Shown here: positions 34,240-46,020 of the stretch, piece after piece
Numbering within the stretch: the stretch's first letter is position 1
How the letters are laid out: every line of letters starts with the position of its first letter
Assembly (NCBI GenBank): GCA_032718565.1
Contig: JAVGVS010000005.1
Coordinates: forward strand, 476,501-540,500
DNA from: Distichodus sexfasciatus
Taxonomy: Eukaryota; Chordata; Actinopteri; Characiformes; Distichodontidae
Direction of reading: 5' to 3'
DNA length: 64,000 nt
Notes under the pieces: generated by a model
Seen by the model: only the letters and a program-made list of their open reading frames with translations
What the model was told of the DNA's origin: nothing
The model's database searches: none
Made by a program: the position numbers and the translations under genes

Positions 34240-34755
34240 CTGGATTCTGTTGATCTGTCAGAAAGAACCAAAATGAGCCGGGGTGCCACCCAGATGCCAA
34301 CTGACGTTTGAAGCAACAGTTTTAATGTCTGAACTCTGGACTGTCTGGAATCTCTGCCTGGTATTTTTGTGGTGTATGTGTGTGTATGTGCACCAAGATG
34401 AAATCGACAAATAGCATTTTGGCACTGTGGGTTTTTACTGTCAAAGTGTTGTGGGCCAGTATGGAGTCCCAGCGTGAGCGTGTCATTTAGAGGCTCGGTA
34501 TACCGCTGTGGATCCACAGATTCTGTAATTGTGCTTGTTGTGTCTGTCATCTCTAGTTTTTTCCAGCACTTTAGGTCACTGAGGTGGGTGTCAGTGGACA
34601 GCACTTGCTCAGGCAGGTCACGTCACTTTCTATTTTCTTAGGCTGGACCACAACAGCAGTTTTCTCAAACCATAGTGGACCTTCCAAATGCATTGTGACT
34701 GACTGAGGCTTATTCACAACGTCTTGTTTGTTTCCTATCAGACTCATACACAATA
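34240..34755 (-). pseudogene. Coding-like, frame-broken stretch of unknown identity
   Basis: Two adjoining minus-strand frames (34571-34753 and 34110-34604) give products with balanced composition, unlike the low-complexity frames elsewhere. The first contains VTMHLEGPLWFEKTAVVVQP and the second CWKKLEMTDTTSTITESVDP. They would join if one frameshift lay near 34610-34625. I do not recognise the family and saw no clear splice sites. The lower part of the second frame, below about 34210, runs into the LINE tail and cannot be genuine. It may be a decayed exon, a processed pseudogene, an unrecognised transposon remnant or chance. Confidence 0.2.
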
Positions 34756-34828
34756 TCTATCATTTTATTAGTGACTTATTAAAGAAGACTAAGTGACAGA
34801 GATCTATTAAAGCAATTACAAACAAATA

Positions 34829-34978
34829 CAGCTCTGGAAAAAAATAATAGACTCCATCACTTTATTTCTGATTAATTGGTTTTATAATTTGTGGCTGTGT
34901 GTCTGAGTAAAATATACAAGTCAGTGTTCTTTTATAACTTTACCATGCGTATTTCAAAATTCCAGACATTTTTGTAGT

Positions 34979-35031
<53 letters not shown>

Positions 35032-35378
35032 TATTATCTTATGGAGTAAATGATCTTAATCTAACCTGGAAGTTGCAAACTACTCATATATTATTTTACA
35101 ATTATGTCATTAAAAGAAGTCCACGGTGTCCTCATTTGCTGAGGCTGTTTTCTCTAATCAGCAAATTGAATCAAGTGTTTAGGTGTTGGAATATAACACA
35201 TGCAATAGCTGCTATAAAAACAGAATCACAGTTAAATATTAAAATATGCACCTTTTTTACACAGCCCTGCAACTGCAATAGCTCATAAAAGAATACCAAC
35301 ATTTTACACTAACAACCACACTGCAAAATCAATGAACAGAAAAAAGTGATGTGGTCTCTTATTTTTTTTCCATAGCTG
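34829..35378. mobile_element. Tc1/mariner-type MITE with TA target duplication
   Basis: TA flanks the element at 34827-34828 and 35379-35380. The left end CAGCTCTGGAAAAAAATAAT matches the reverse complement of the right end (CAGCTATGGAAAAAAAATAA), and similarity continues inward (AGAC.CCATCACTTT.TTTCTG). TA duplication, a CAG terminus and long imperfect inverted repeats are the Tc1 signature. The 550-bp interior has no transposase frame and contains an ATC microsatellite. Confidence 0.8.
34981..35032. repeat. (ATC)n microsatellite, ~17 units
   Basis: A perfect ATC run lying inside the Tc1-type MITE, so it arose or expanded after that insertion. Confidence 0.95.
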
Positions 35379-35380
35379 TA

Positions 35381-35845
35381 CATCTATATCTGTTTATCTC
35401 TCTGTACAGAAACAATTAATATGGTATATTATAGGTAAGGCAAGTATGTGGAGGCAGTGTTGGGTAATTTTGTGTTTATTTAATTAGTTTTTGTAAGTTG
35501 TCTAAAGCCAGGAGACATTGGGAGGCTGACCATGAATCTGATCCATGCACATCTAGAACTCTTCAGAAGAATTTAGACTTTTTAATTAACTCCCTGAGGC
35601 TTTTAATTAATATGTCCATGTCTCAAAGACAAGACTTCAAGACTGACCCATCCAGTAAGTTTTCAGATTTGAAGTAGTGTCATATTTACAAAGTACTAAT
35701 TACAATGGTAAAAAAAATTCTAGCTTAGAGTTAATATTTATGGTATTTTTTTAAACCTCAGAATGTCTCACCTCATTTCATAATTGAAATGACATTTATT
35801 TTGACTACACAGAAAATATCTATTTATCTTATGCAGAGTTATATC
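35381..35845. other. Non-coding interval, nothing recognised
   Basis: AT-rich, no supported feature. Confidence 0.4.
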
Positions 35846-35945
35846 TGTTTTTCCTAATTACAGGGAAAGTCTTCCTGAGAGCAACTTGGGGAACTCACAA
35901 TCTCTTGGTCAAGAGGTGTGTAACCTTACCACAAGACCACCACCC
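35846..35945 (-). mobile_element. SINE family B, internally deleted copy
   Basis: CCTAATTACAGGGAAAGTCT and GAGCAACTTGGGGA are joined to the head region CACAATCTCTTGGTCAAGAG and CCACAAGACCACC. The middle of the body is missing compared with 21661-21856. Confidence 0.7.
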
Positions 35946-37560
35946 TATCTAAGAATGTTTAACATAAAATTCACATTTCAGCATGGGGTAGTAAAGTGGT
36001 GGGTGATGGAGCAAAGCAGCAATATGAAGTAACAACATTAATAAAATTTTGGTGAATTATAATTTGCCATAAAAAATAAAGGGAAAATACATCATGGGAG
36101 CAACCAGCACACAAGATAAGTTGTTAATGACTGTACAGAGTTCACATTGGTGTCTTATAGCACCAAGGTAAACGCTGTTCCTCAATCACGTTGCAACACC
36201 TCAGTAAGTCCTTCGTGTTGCTTCTTGGGGTGTAACATGAAGCAATATACACCAACCAGCATGATATCTTTTTCTTCTTGCTTACCTCCACATCTTCCAG
36301 GCGGATTTGTGTGAAAGTTTTTGCAGATGTGCCAAACTTGTGCATGTTTGTACAGCGCAAAGTTGTCAAAGATTCCGGAAAGCTTCAGCATGTTGTTTTG
36401 GAAGTCCAAAAAGACAGATATTGAAGCGAGATGAGTTTATCTGTCATGGGCGACAGTTTATGCTTAAATTTCCCCACTGAAACAAATGGCAAGTAATAAC
36501 TCATGATTAAACAACAATATAACAAAACGGTGCGAACGTTCTGCAGTTCTGTTTCGGCATCATCAGGGCTGGAAATATCTCCATGCCCCGCAGTCAGTCT
36601 AATTTTACATCCAAAATGAGCCACAGTGGCAGAAGGAGGAGAGGAGGCATCAAAATCCACACAGCACAAGGGGAAAAAGTTATGAGAAAGAAGAGTGAGG
36701 TAAAAGAGAAAGGCAGATGGCGAGAGAGTGATAAAGGGAGTGCCTGATGGATGAGGCTGTGCTTTAAAAGGCCAAAGCCATTTCATTGATAATCTTTCAG
36801 TCCGATCAATAGCCCGGGATGGAGGGAACGGGACACGCTTTCTGTAAACAGCCGTCGTCGCCCTTGGGAATTCTCTTTAATAACTTCTCGCCATGAACTT
36901 TAAGGTGTTATTTTTAAGGACAAAGCCAAGCTATGAATAAAATATGACGTAAAATTGTATTTGCAGAATGAATAATGAAACAGGAGGAACAATATCAGAT
37001 AAGATTTGCAGGGATGAGCTGCATGTCAAAAGCGTCATCCTCTTAATGTAAAAAAATGGCCGCACATTTCCGTATTTCCATAAAAGCCGGGAGGCATCGT
37101 GTGAAGCCAAATTTACGTGAAAGTCCTTTCTATTTTAATTTTCTTTTTTAGGTGAGAAAATAAAGTTGCAAACATTAAAATATGCTACAAGGACGATATT
37201 GGACAAAGTGGCGCAACAAACCCTCAACAAAAGCGAGGCCGCTGGCTTTGTACGATCCGCTCTTCTATTCCACGCCAACTTCAGCAGAAGATGAGCTTTT
37301 TTTAAAAATAAATTATAAATTACAACTGACATCAGAAATAGAAAAAGCCTCAGCTGCTCTTGTTACAACTCAGTGACTGACAAGACAGGTTATTTCTTCT
37401 CGGCCGGTGTTGCTGTTTTGCGCTCGGGAAGGCCAGCACCACGTCACTTATCTATCCACGTCGGCCGTGATGGACGCGCTCGTTCGGTTTTTGGCATCTG
37501 ACATAGGCTGAAAAAAGGTCTCCATGACAGGATACACGATGAGCAGCGTAAACCTACAAA
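35946..37560. other. Non-coding interval with enhancer-like patches
   Basis: No gene or mobile element seen. The patches 36780-37120 and 37390-37520 are single-copy and GC-moderate, with CpGs (for example CGGCCGTGATGGACGCGCTC near 37463). The 133-codon minus frame (36385-36786) has no recognisable domain. Confidence 0.35.
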
Positions 37561-39640
37561 GCAGCCATCCCATCAGGCCTGCTCACACACCATCAACCCG
37601 TCTGAATTCAAGCCCTCTCCCTCTTTTCCTCATATGCTCACACCATAGTGCAGAACGGCAAAAACAAACATTTGCATTAAAGCGCATTAAAATCCTTTTA
37701 GACAAAAACAGTTATAAACGACATCTTGAAATTTCCACAAAGTCCTCCTTCGCTGAAATAAAAGTGTAAAAACACTTTTTACCCATCGGCTGTATAAATG
37801 TCCTTTGGCTCCCCCTGCTGGAACCTTAAGAGGAATAATTATGAGACTTCTCAGAAGAGCGCTGTTGTTCCAAAGTGAGGCTGTCGTGCTCTTATTGTAG
37901 GAAAAGGTCACAGGTATTATGGTGAATAAAGAGAGGGAGCATGCAAACGGTGAAGAGGTGATGTCACTGGGGTGAAAGGACGGCATTCAGCACTTGTTAG
38001 GAGATCGAGGGGCATAACCTCAGAGCGAACAGCGTACACACATCCTCATTCACCTACAGCAGCATAAAGCCCCCTGAGGCCGGAGGATTAGCATAATGTG
38101 GACAGTAGATACTCTGTGTGTGTGCTTGTAAGACACAGACAAACACAACACACCTATAAAGCTAAAATCACACTAGTCTACACATATGTATAGGTGAAAT
38201 CAGCATGCTGATTTAGCAAAGCACGCAGACTTATGCCTTATGAATGTTAATGTAAGCACGCCTGAATACGCTGAATATGTTTGAATATGTGTAAATGTAA
38301 TGCCTATAAATCTGTTTTAAATTCATAATCAAAGTCTTTCTCTGGCCTCAAATGTGATAAGATGTTCAGTTAATTCTCGATTTCTAAATAAGTTTGCATG
38401 TAAATTTAAACAACTATAATGTTCAAGGTATTTTGTTCACTGCATATTGACATGACTATGAACTTTTTTCAATTAATTATTATTTTTACATATTTTAAAA
38501 ATTAATTTACCCACACTGCATGATTTGATATGTTATAAAAGTGAGTTTGTGGCCTTCTGGATCTAAGCAGTCAATAGCTCACTCTTCACTTAAGCAACAT
38601 AGTGTGTTTAGCTGTAAAATCAGGTTATGTTCCATTCTCGTTTTAATCAGGCTATTTGTTATAGAAGCACCATCCAGAGAGCTTTATGGCATGCTGCTTA
38701 ATGACTACTAAAACAGGCATTCATTTAAATTGGATCAGAAAATGACAGGAATCATGATTAGGCCAGATATAACGAGCCCTCTTAATTCTGTATGGAAAGC
38801 AGACTGAGTAAATTGACAGGGGGAAACAAAATGAAAATGATTCCGAAAAGCTGCTGCCTATAAAAATATATATTGCAGAGGGAAAGATGTAGAACAAGTA
38901 CCTGTCATTTCTTAGCTCTCATTAGGCGCCTTCTTGCAACCATTTTTCTAAATAACGTCAAGGGTAACAATGAGCAGTTAGACCAGACCCTAGTTAGTGT
39001 GTTCTTGTAGGAACATCGGTCTGTCGTGTGTAATTGACACCATGTATCTTTATGAGAGAAGGCGGGGAAATAAAGCTCAGTCCCATGACGGGGACGAACA
39101 CAAACACCCAGTGCACACAGATCAAAGCTTCAGCAGGACATTAGAGATGACACAAGGTCTTAAAAAAGTGACGATAATGCTTATTTGTGCTGTTTGTATT
39201 TACTTTACCTGATATTTTTTAAGGCAGGCTAGCAGTGCAGGGTGTATAAATAGATTGTCTGACAGGTGGATGATCAATTAACATTGACATTTTATTACTA
39301 TTAAAATTAAACATAGTTGATTCATCTTCGGCACTGTATAAATCTAGTTTTGCAGTGAAGAAAAAGAAACACAAACCGCAAATAAAATGATTTATTACTC
39401 ACTTACATAAGAATTGGTGAAATGGAGATTTCTGTGTAGTTCAAAACACTGTAAAGTTATCATTGAATTTATTTTTATTTAATTTCTTTTCTCTCAAAAT
39501 ATTGACTTAGGCTGAAGTTACTGAGTAGACATAACAGCTTCACACTACACATACAGTTCACATAATCACACTACGAACTAGACATTCAATTAATATTTTG
39601 GCAGAAAACCGAAATTCTACCATACTTTTTTCTCCTCTTT
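37561..39640. other. Non-coding interval, nothing recognised
   Basis: About 2 kb of mainly AT-rich single-copy DNA. No repeats or coding signals recognised; a TTCTAAATAACGTCAAGGGT patch near 38947 is unremarkable. Confidence 0.4.
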
Positions 39641-40173
39641 TTCTTTCGGTCAGACCTTGCTGCAAACTCTTCTCATGTAATCAGAAGAGATCGTAACTAC
39701 ATACAAACAGATTCAGGCAAAAGGCCATTTTAATGTTCAAAGCCTTTTGAGCAAGCGAAAGCAACGACAACAAATCGTCAAATCGATCGAAACGCTCCCC
39801 GCCGGCTTTGACGCGCCGTCTGCCGCCAAATAAACACAACACGACTGGAGTGCGACTGGAGAATCGCGCCGTAATCCGACGTGCAATCGTATTTTCTCAT
39901 CTGGCCGTGTTGACCCGCGCTGGCTGAGCGGGCGACGGCCTCGTTTACCTCGGCCCTGACGAGCCCTGACGTCGCCTCCGCCGGGCGCCTTATGAGATTG
40001 AAGCTACCCAGCGCCCTCGTAATAGCGAGACAAGCAAGTCATTTGTAGCGGCGCTGCTCCATCTCCTCGTCACTCTCTCTTCTTTTTTTACCCATTAAAT
40101 GAGCTGTCACTCGGAGCGCGGCCGCCGTCGCAGGAACCCTCGTTGCGCTACTGTAGCGCAGGAGCGAGCGGGG

Positions 40174-40175
<2 letters not shown>
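39641..40175. promoter_or_regulatory. CpG-rich single-copy block
   Basis: From about 39780 to 40170 the sequence is GC- and CpG-rich (AAACGCTCCCCGCCGGCTTT, GCGCGGCCGCCGTCGCAGG) within AT-rich surroundings. It includes a perfect 7-bp stem, TGCGCTA-CTG-TAGCGCA, at 40144-40160. No credible frame exists. It could be a CpG island promoter of an unseen transcript or a distal element. Confidence 0.35.

Positions 40176-40223
<48 letters not shown>
40176..40223. repeat. (GA)24 microsatellite
   Basis: A perfect GA run of 48 bp at the edge of the CpG-rich block. Confidence 0.95.
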
Positions 40224-40226
<3 letters not shown>

Positions 40227-40305
40227 CTTCGTTTCAGCTAGAGGTGTCACTCGTGTCCGACAGTGATCTCAGCACCCAATTAGTCTTTCTAAATATAGCC
40301 AGCGG

Positions 40306-40308
40306 GTG

Positions 40309-40339
<31 letters not shown>
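40306..40339. repeat. (GT)n microsatellite
   Basis: A GT run of about 16 units with one GC interruption. Confidence 0.93.
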
Positions 40340-41559
40340 AAGCAGCAGAGCCGGAATGGGAGAGTGTGTCATGATGCTGGTTACCAGTGGGGGAGGTAGT
40401 TAGGGAGTGTGTGTTTGGGAATACACATGCCCCGGACTGCCAAGAACGCCGCAGATTTAGAGTCGGGATAACAAGACAGAAAGGACATGGTCCAGAGCCC
40501 GCAGCCGCACGCCGCTTATTACCGCCAGCGCTTCTGCGTCAGCGGGGAGTCGAGCGGCAAAACCCCAGCACTCTCTCCCATTCCCTCTCCCATTATCATA
40601 ATTATCTGTGCTTAAATGTAAATCCATATGGTAACCGCATAATCTAACAAGGTCTTTATAGCGCCGCGCAACTTTTTTTTTTTTTTTTAATCGCCGGCCG
40701 CAAACAGGCTTGAAGTTTCAGCAGATGCACCACTGAGACGACGAGGCGATCCGCAATATTCGCAAGTTAGCGAAAGAAGGTAAAAACAAAAAACAACTAA
40801 GCACTTGGGTGCAATTAAAAGGTCCATGAAAAACCCTCTGAGGTGTTATTGAGCTGTTCGGTACCACACGTCTCGCCTGTGACTGACAACTAATAACAGT
40901 TTCGGTAAGGAAAATGTAAACATAGCAACATCGTGATAATGAGCAAAATATTCTCACCCTCTTGTGTTTAAGGTATAAAACTTCTGGTAGAGACTTCCCT
41001 CAAAACTTAAGGCAAACAGCGCATGAGAAATAGCCATCACGCTCTCACATCAGTCCCTCTGCTCATTCACTCCTACCTGGACATCCCTCACTACTGAAAA
41101 GACTATGTATCTTGTGTGTGACTGAAAACAATGATACTTTGTGTTACATCCAGGTGATTTTATTTATTTCTCCCTTTCACTGTTGAAAACGAACATTTAC
41201 ACAGAAGTCACAGGATCTGAAACAGATTTGGTACGTGTAGCAGTGTGTTGTCTTAAAGACATCACTCGTATGGCGTTCCAGTGTTGAAGTGTTTGCTTCG
41301 TATCTTATTCTTGTGCACCACCCTCATAATCACTGCACTCCACACCCAGGATGTACGAGTATAAGTAAATCATAACACTTCGAATGAGCTATATTTCATT
41401 TCATTTTTAGAGACTTCTTGACAAAGTCCCAACAAGATAATACATCGTAATACTTTTCCCAAGCTTTTTTCATAGATATTCACAGACTTTCTCAAGATTC
41501 TGCCATTCTGTTTTTGCTATTATTGTCATTGCTAATAGTGATCTCTATTTTAGTGATAA
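40340..41559. other. Non-coding interval, nothing recognised
   Basis: GC-moderate to about 40760, including a T11 tract near 40672-40688, then AT-rich. Short frames (86 codons at 40387, 79 codons at 40718 minus) lack domains. Confidence 0.35.
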
Positions 41560-41826
41560 CATTTGAGCATGTCTTGTCTCTCTTTCTACTTCTACTTCTA
41601 GTTTAAAGTTTATATTTAACATTCCACTTCTAGTTTAAAGTGTATATTTTGTATTCTGTTTATATATTTTTTATTCTATGTGCCTTATTTGTTATTTCTT
41701 CCTTGTTCTTTGTTGTTTGCACTGTTAAAACTGGAGCCACGTCGTCTCGTCTCTCTGTATACCTCTACAGTATATAGCAGAGATGACAGTAAAGTTTACT
41801 TTGAACTGAACTTTGAACTTGAACTA
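41560..41826 (+). mobile_element. 5'-truncated LINE 3' end (Rex1/CR1-like), copy 2
   Basis: It ends with AACTGGAGCCACGTCGTCTC ... GATGACAGTAAAGTTTACTT and a short (TTTGAAC)n tail, matching the terminal block of the copy at 9991-10522. A 40-bp internal tandem duplication (CTTCTAGTTTAAAGT..TATATTT twice) lies near 41596-41650. No coding part remains. Confidence 0.65.
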
Positions 41827-42060
41827 TTGTGACATTGCTGTGGTAAAAAAAAAAGGTCGGACTTACCCATCTCTTTCATATAATTAAAAGTTGGAGACAG
41901 TCCTAAGATTAATTTGTTTGACGATATGCTTTTCTTAGTCTTCTTTATAATTAGCACACAAAGCTTTGACAAACCAGGAGGACAAACATAAGTTACTGTG
42001 TTTCTTCATTTGCAAGCATTTGTCATGCAAAAATACATCTAACAAGAAAAGGTTGTTCTG
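41827..42060. other. Non-coding spacer
   Basis: AT-rich, nothing recognised. Confidence 0.35.
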
Positions 42061-42190
42061 ACGCGCAACACCTTGCGTTAATTGTAGCCGTACGCAGTTA
42101 ATTATCATCAATGAATATTAATTACAGACGATGGCACCAGTTAAGTGATTATTTACGCAAGTCTAATTAGGGCATCTGCCTGGAGATTCA
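42061..42190. promoter_or_regulatory. Dense homeodomain-motif block (candidate enhancer)
   Basis: In 125 bp there are at least four TAAT cores with Antp/paired-class context: GCGTTAATTGTAGC, GCAGTTAATTATCATC, ATATTAATTACAGAC and GTCTAATTAGGGC. An ATCAATGAAT motif and a TTATTTACG forkhead-like motif lie between them. The sequence is non-repetitive. The density suggests a developmental enhancer; this is inference from motifs. Confidence 0.4.
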
Positions 42191-43327
42191 GCTCAGTACA
42201 ATGGAGCCTGTGCAGTAAAGGTTCGGGTACAAGTAGGCACTAGAAAAGAGAATATTTTTTGGAGGGGACAGTCTTTAAGACTTTCAGTTTTTAATGGAGC
42301 TGGGTAATATTAAAACGAAGGTAGAAGTGCACTGAAGGACATCAAGTGTGCACATAAAACAGACTTAATTTCCACTTTCAAGCACCTGGTCAGCAGTATC
42401 TTGTCCTCAAATGTCTGCACAAGGTGGAATTTTTTTATAAAAAATACAGTTTTTGGGGCTGCTTCCATTTTATGGAGTCCTTATGAATAATTCATCTCAC
42501 ACCTGGCCAGTCTCTGTGCAGGGGAGCATTTGGTGGAATCTGTGGGAGGTCTGGAGCCTGAGTCCGTGTGCAGCTCATGTCAACAGCTCCTCGTGCCTCC
42601 TCGTTCTGTTCGCTTGGCTTGCTTTGCGACCACTGACCCGTGCCACGGCAGAACGGCTTCTAACAGGACTTCTAATGGCATTAACCAACTTGCTGAACTC
42701 TTAATGACCTAATGTGGTGCTCTGTCCATGAGAAATGTCCAGTGTAGGTGCGTGGACACAAGGTTAATGAAGCTTTTGGAGTGAGACTATGGTAGAATGA
42801 TGGACAAATATTTCATGAGTGCACATCAGTGTGGTACCCTGAAACCTTTTGTTGGTGGTGAGCATGGGCTGGCATGACATTCTGACAGTTTGATAACCTT
42901 AAGCAAACAGAAAAAGAAATGAATTTTGCTCTGTTTTTTTGCTCTGTGAGCTGAGGTGGGGTCCCCCGCCTCTTTCCATCAACACGTTCTTGCACTCTCA
43001 TTGACTGTAACTCACAGGCCGCTACATATATCTATCTGGTTGGTGTTGTCAGCAACCTTGCTTGATCACATCTTTGTAGTGATGACACATAGCAATTGTA
43101 GATCACCAACCAAACCAGTCACGCCCAATAGTTTTTTCAGCAACACAAAATCTGCTATAAAATTGTGTATTGTGAACAGTGCTTTACTCTACACTGTACA
43201 CGACATGAGGCATACTTTCTGTCTATGATAAGTCATAAAAAGAAGCTCATTCCTCAGGAACAGCATTATCAAAACTTTTGGTGGTTTTGATAGAGTAAAA
43301 TTTTCAAATATACCCACAGTAAACCGG
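42191..43327. other. Non-coding interval, nothing recognised
   Basis: GC-moderate around 42450-42680 where two plus frames (83 and 60 codons) overlap; neither has a recognisable domain. No repeats seen. Confidence 0.35.
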
Positions 43328-43620
43328 GCCATGCCTAGATGATGGACCATGAGATTGCAGGCTCAAGAGGGAGAACCTTGTAAAACTCACTGTTGGGCCC
43401 CAGTGCAAGGCCCTTAACTGCAAATTGCTCTATGGATGGAAACTGTCTGTATAATTAGGAACTATATCCTATGACTGAAGGGAATAATTAGAAACTATTT
43501 ATATTTGTACGTTCATATTTTTAAACATACTTGGCAATTAACTGTCTGACTTTGATTCAGATTAAGTCACTCTATAGACCGTAAGTGTATTTGATAAATG
43601 CTATGAAGGTAAAAGTATTG
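43328..43620 (+). mobile_element. Diverged SINE-like element
   Basis: The order of features resembles SINE family B: CATGAGATTGCAGGCTCAAGAGG in the B-box position, GGCCCTTAACTGC, CTGTCTGTATAATTAGGAAC and a tail-like TTTGATAAATGCTATGAAGG. Identity is low and the head is barely tRNA-like. Confidence 0.35.
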
Positions 43621-44483
43621 ATACGTAAGCTAGCCAGTTCTGAGATGGCACTGAACTGTTTCACCTGGCAGACGAAAGTACTGGAAAACAAGTGGGCTGC
43701 ATAAAGTTAACAAAAAAGGAAGAAAACAGATGAAAAAAAGGAGTGGCAAGAGAGCGATGCGTGGGGTTTTTGGAGTTTGGAGTTCTCTGGAGCTTGTTTG
43801 TCAGTCGGCCGTTCTGTAGGGAGCCGCAGCCTTCTTTTTTCGACAGCAGTCCGTCCTGACGGGGAGGCTGCCGCGGGAGGTGCGGTGCTGCGGTGCGGAT
43901 CCTCCGCCAGCGCCATAAGACTTGTAAAACAGGTCTGATCAGGCCCCCTTCCTCCTGCTAAATTCTCTCGGCTTGACTGACACTACACGGGAGGAGGCTG
44001 CTCAAAGACTAGAACGCGTGTTCTTGTCAAGCCCGGGCCGCTTTTACACGGGTATTCCCTAGCAATAAGAGCAAAGGGGGAGAGGCAGGGGAGAGGCCGT
44101 GCATGCTGCCGACTGAATATTCAATCCTCCCCCCTTCATCTTCGGTGAAAAGTTTCATGATTTCTCTAAGCCGCAAACTGACAACCATGACCAGACTGAT
44201 CCTTCACACATGCAAAGTCACGACGAGCTGCAGAGAGCCAGATCAATCACACTGGGGATGGGAGGGAAGAGTGGGCTGGAAATTAAGAGAGGAACAGTGA
44301 AGCTGAATTGGTGCACTGCTACTGCCACTTTTCACCCATCGAAGAAAGAATTCCAGGGCACTCCGGCACAAGTACTGATACTAGGGAGTGAGTCTATAGA
44401 TCGGCACTAGACAGAAACCTTTAAAACATTAATAAACAAGACTAAAAGAGGTGTTTTATGTGCAATCTGGTTTCCCCACAGGG
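43621..44483. other. Non-coding interval with GC-rich block
   Basis: From 43800 to 44110 the sequence is CpG-containing, GC-rich and single-copy (TGCCGCGGGAGGTGCGGTGC). Frames on both strands are short and lack domains. Regulatory DNA is possible. Confidence 0.35.
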
Positions 44484-44549
44484 TTAATTAGGGAAATCTA
44501 ACTGGTCATCTCATTATTTTTGGAGTAAGCTGTGTTGAAGAATAGATTA
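44484..44549. promoter_or_regulatory. Duplicated segment, copy 1 (candidate element)
   Basis: TTAATTAGGGAAATCTAACT followed by GGTCATCTCATTATTTTTGG and TAAGCTGTGTTGAAGAATAG matches 46653-46716 with a few substitutions and two small gaps. It is not part of any repeat family seen in the window. The TTAATTA core is a homeodomain site. Copy 1 is truncated on its right by a GGGCTGGGCGAT-type repeat. Confidence 0.5.
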
Positions 44550-44690
44550 GGGCTGGGCGATTCATTCATTCATTGTCAGGGGACTGGAGCCTATCCCGGG
44601 AACTTACGAGCACAAGGCACGGAACAACCCTGGGCAGGAGCCAATACACCGTAGGGCAGGGCTGGGCGATATGCCCTCAAATCAATATCA
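44550..44690. repeat. GGGCTGGGCGAT-type repeat interrupted by a 96-bp insertion
   Basis: AGGGCTGGGCGAT occurs perfectly at 44549-44561 and 44658-44670. Between them (44562-44657) is a different repeat, TCATTCATTCATTGTCAGGG ... GGAGCCTATCCCGGG, related to the fragment at 18020. The 13-bp direct repeat looks like a target-site duplication. Confidence 0.6.
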
Positions 44691-46020
44691 TTATTTTGCT
44701 TCATTTATGAATTTGTTTTCTACTGTAAATATACTCAATTACAAATATACCCAAATATGCTGAGATATTTTTTTCTAATGAAAGAGGGCATTTCTTATCT
44801 TTGTAATATTTAAATAATTTAAAGAAACATACAGAGATGTAGTTGCAGACTACACAAGGTGCTGCCATGTGACAAACACACTTAGTAGTATGTTTTTAAT
44901 AGGATAGTTCATGATCAGGATTACATGAATTAGAGCTTCTCTGTGTTGATTTTGATTCATTTTCAATGAATTGCCCAGCTCTTGAATAGTCTTATGTAAA
45001 GCTGTCATGTTGTTTAGGGTAAGAAAAACAGAATCATGATTATGTTCTGTAATTGATGACACATGGACTTATACTCAAGATACTTACTGTGCAATGGCAC
45101 ATATGAAGTTACAAAGACCATAGCATGCTGCAGGATAACTCGTTAAGATACTGTATATTTACAGAATATTATATAAATTTAGACTAACAATTGTCTAGAA
45201 ACTGATCACAGAAGAATGCAAGTTATTGCTCACAACAATATATTACCTTTAAAGGTAGACATATGTTTATGATGGTGCATACTCAGTATTAGGAGAATAA
45301 TATTGCAATTGCAATCCTTTTTTGTTCTATATAGTGCAGTTAAACGAGTCTTCCTGGTCATGTTATAACTCAGCATGCCTACACATTTTCCATTTGAAAA
45401 TTCCAGACTTTTTCCAAGCTCAAATTTTATTTTCATACTGATTTATTTAAATAAGTGATTCAACTGTTAACATGTACCGTATGTAACATTGTGGCATATC
45501 ACAACAGAGTAGGCCAACTTAAAGCATGTCATAATATTTAGTAGAGCACAAAATCTGTATTCGCTGCTCTGGGTAAGTAACTACTCTACCACTTACAAAT
45601 CAATTCAAACTAAACCCAGACAAGTTCAACACACAGCATTTTATTCAGCGATGCTTCGACTTGCAATGCAACGTCACTCCGTCACTGTTAGGTGCTGAAC
45701 CCATTCAAACATGACCAAACAGCGTTGCGCTGTGCGCTGACTTTATGTAGATCTGCGTAGCATTAGTGGTGTGGCCTAATGAGCTAATATAAAATAGTTA
45801 GAAGACTTCTTGCATAACAGATTTATTGTAGAAGTAGATTTATTGTTGGTAACTCGAAATTAAAAAGATGAGAAGTCTACATTTCCGAACTCCACGGAAT
45901 CTACTTGGTGGTGAATTGAGATGCTACAACAACACACCAGGCAGTCTCCACTGAACACACAACCAAAACAGAGAATTTTAGGCTACATTTTAGAGAACAA
46001 TGTAGCGGCAAAGATCTGGA
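44691..46020. other. Non-coding interval, nothing recognised
   Basis: AT-rich. TTCCAGACTTTTTCCAAGCTC near 45403 belongs to the style of the TTCCATACTTTTCC repeat noted at 46021. No gene supported. Confidence 0.35.

Noticed and set aside
34110..34604. 164-codon minus frame as an intact gene
   Set aside because: Its 3' part lies in a LINE tail and no start or splice context is visible; kept only as a weak pseudogene candidate over its upper part.
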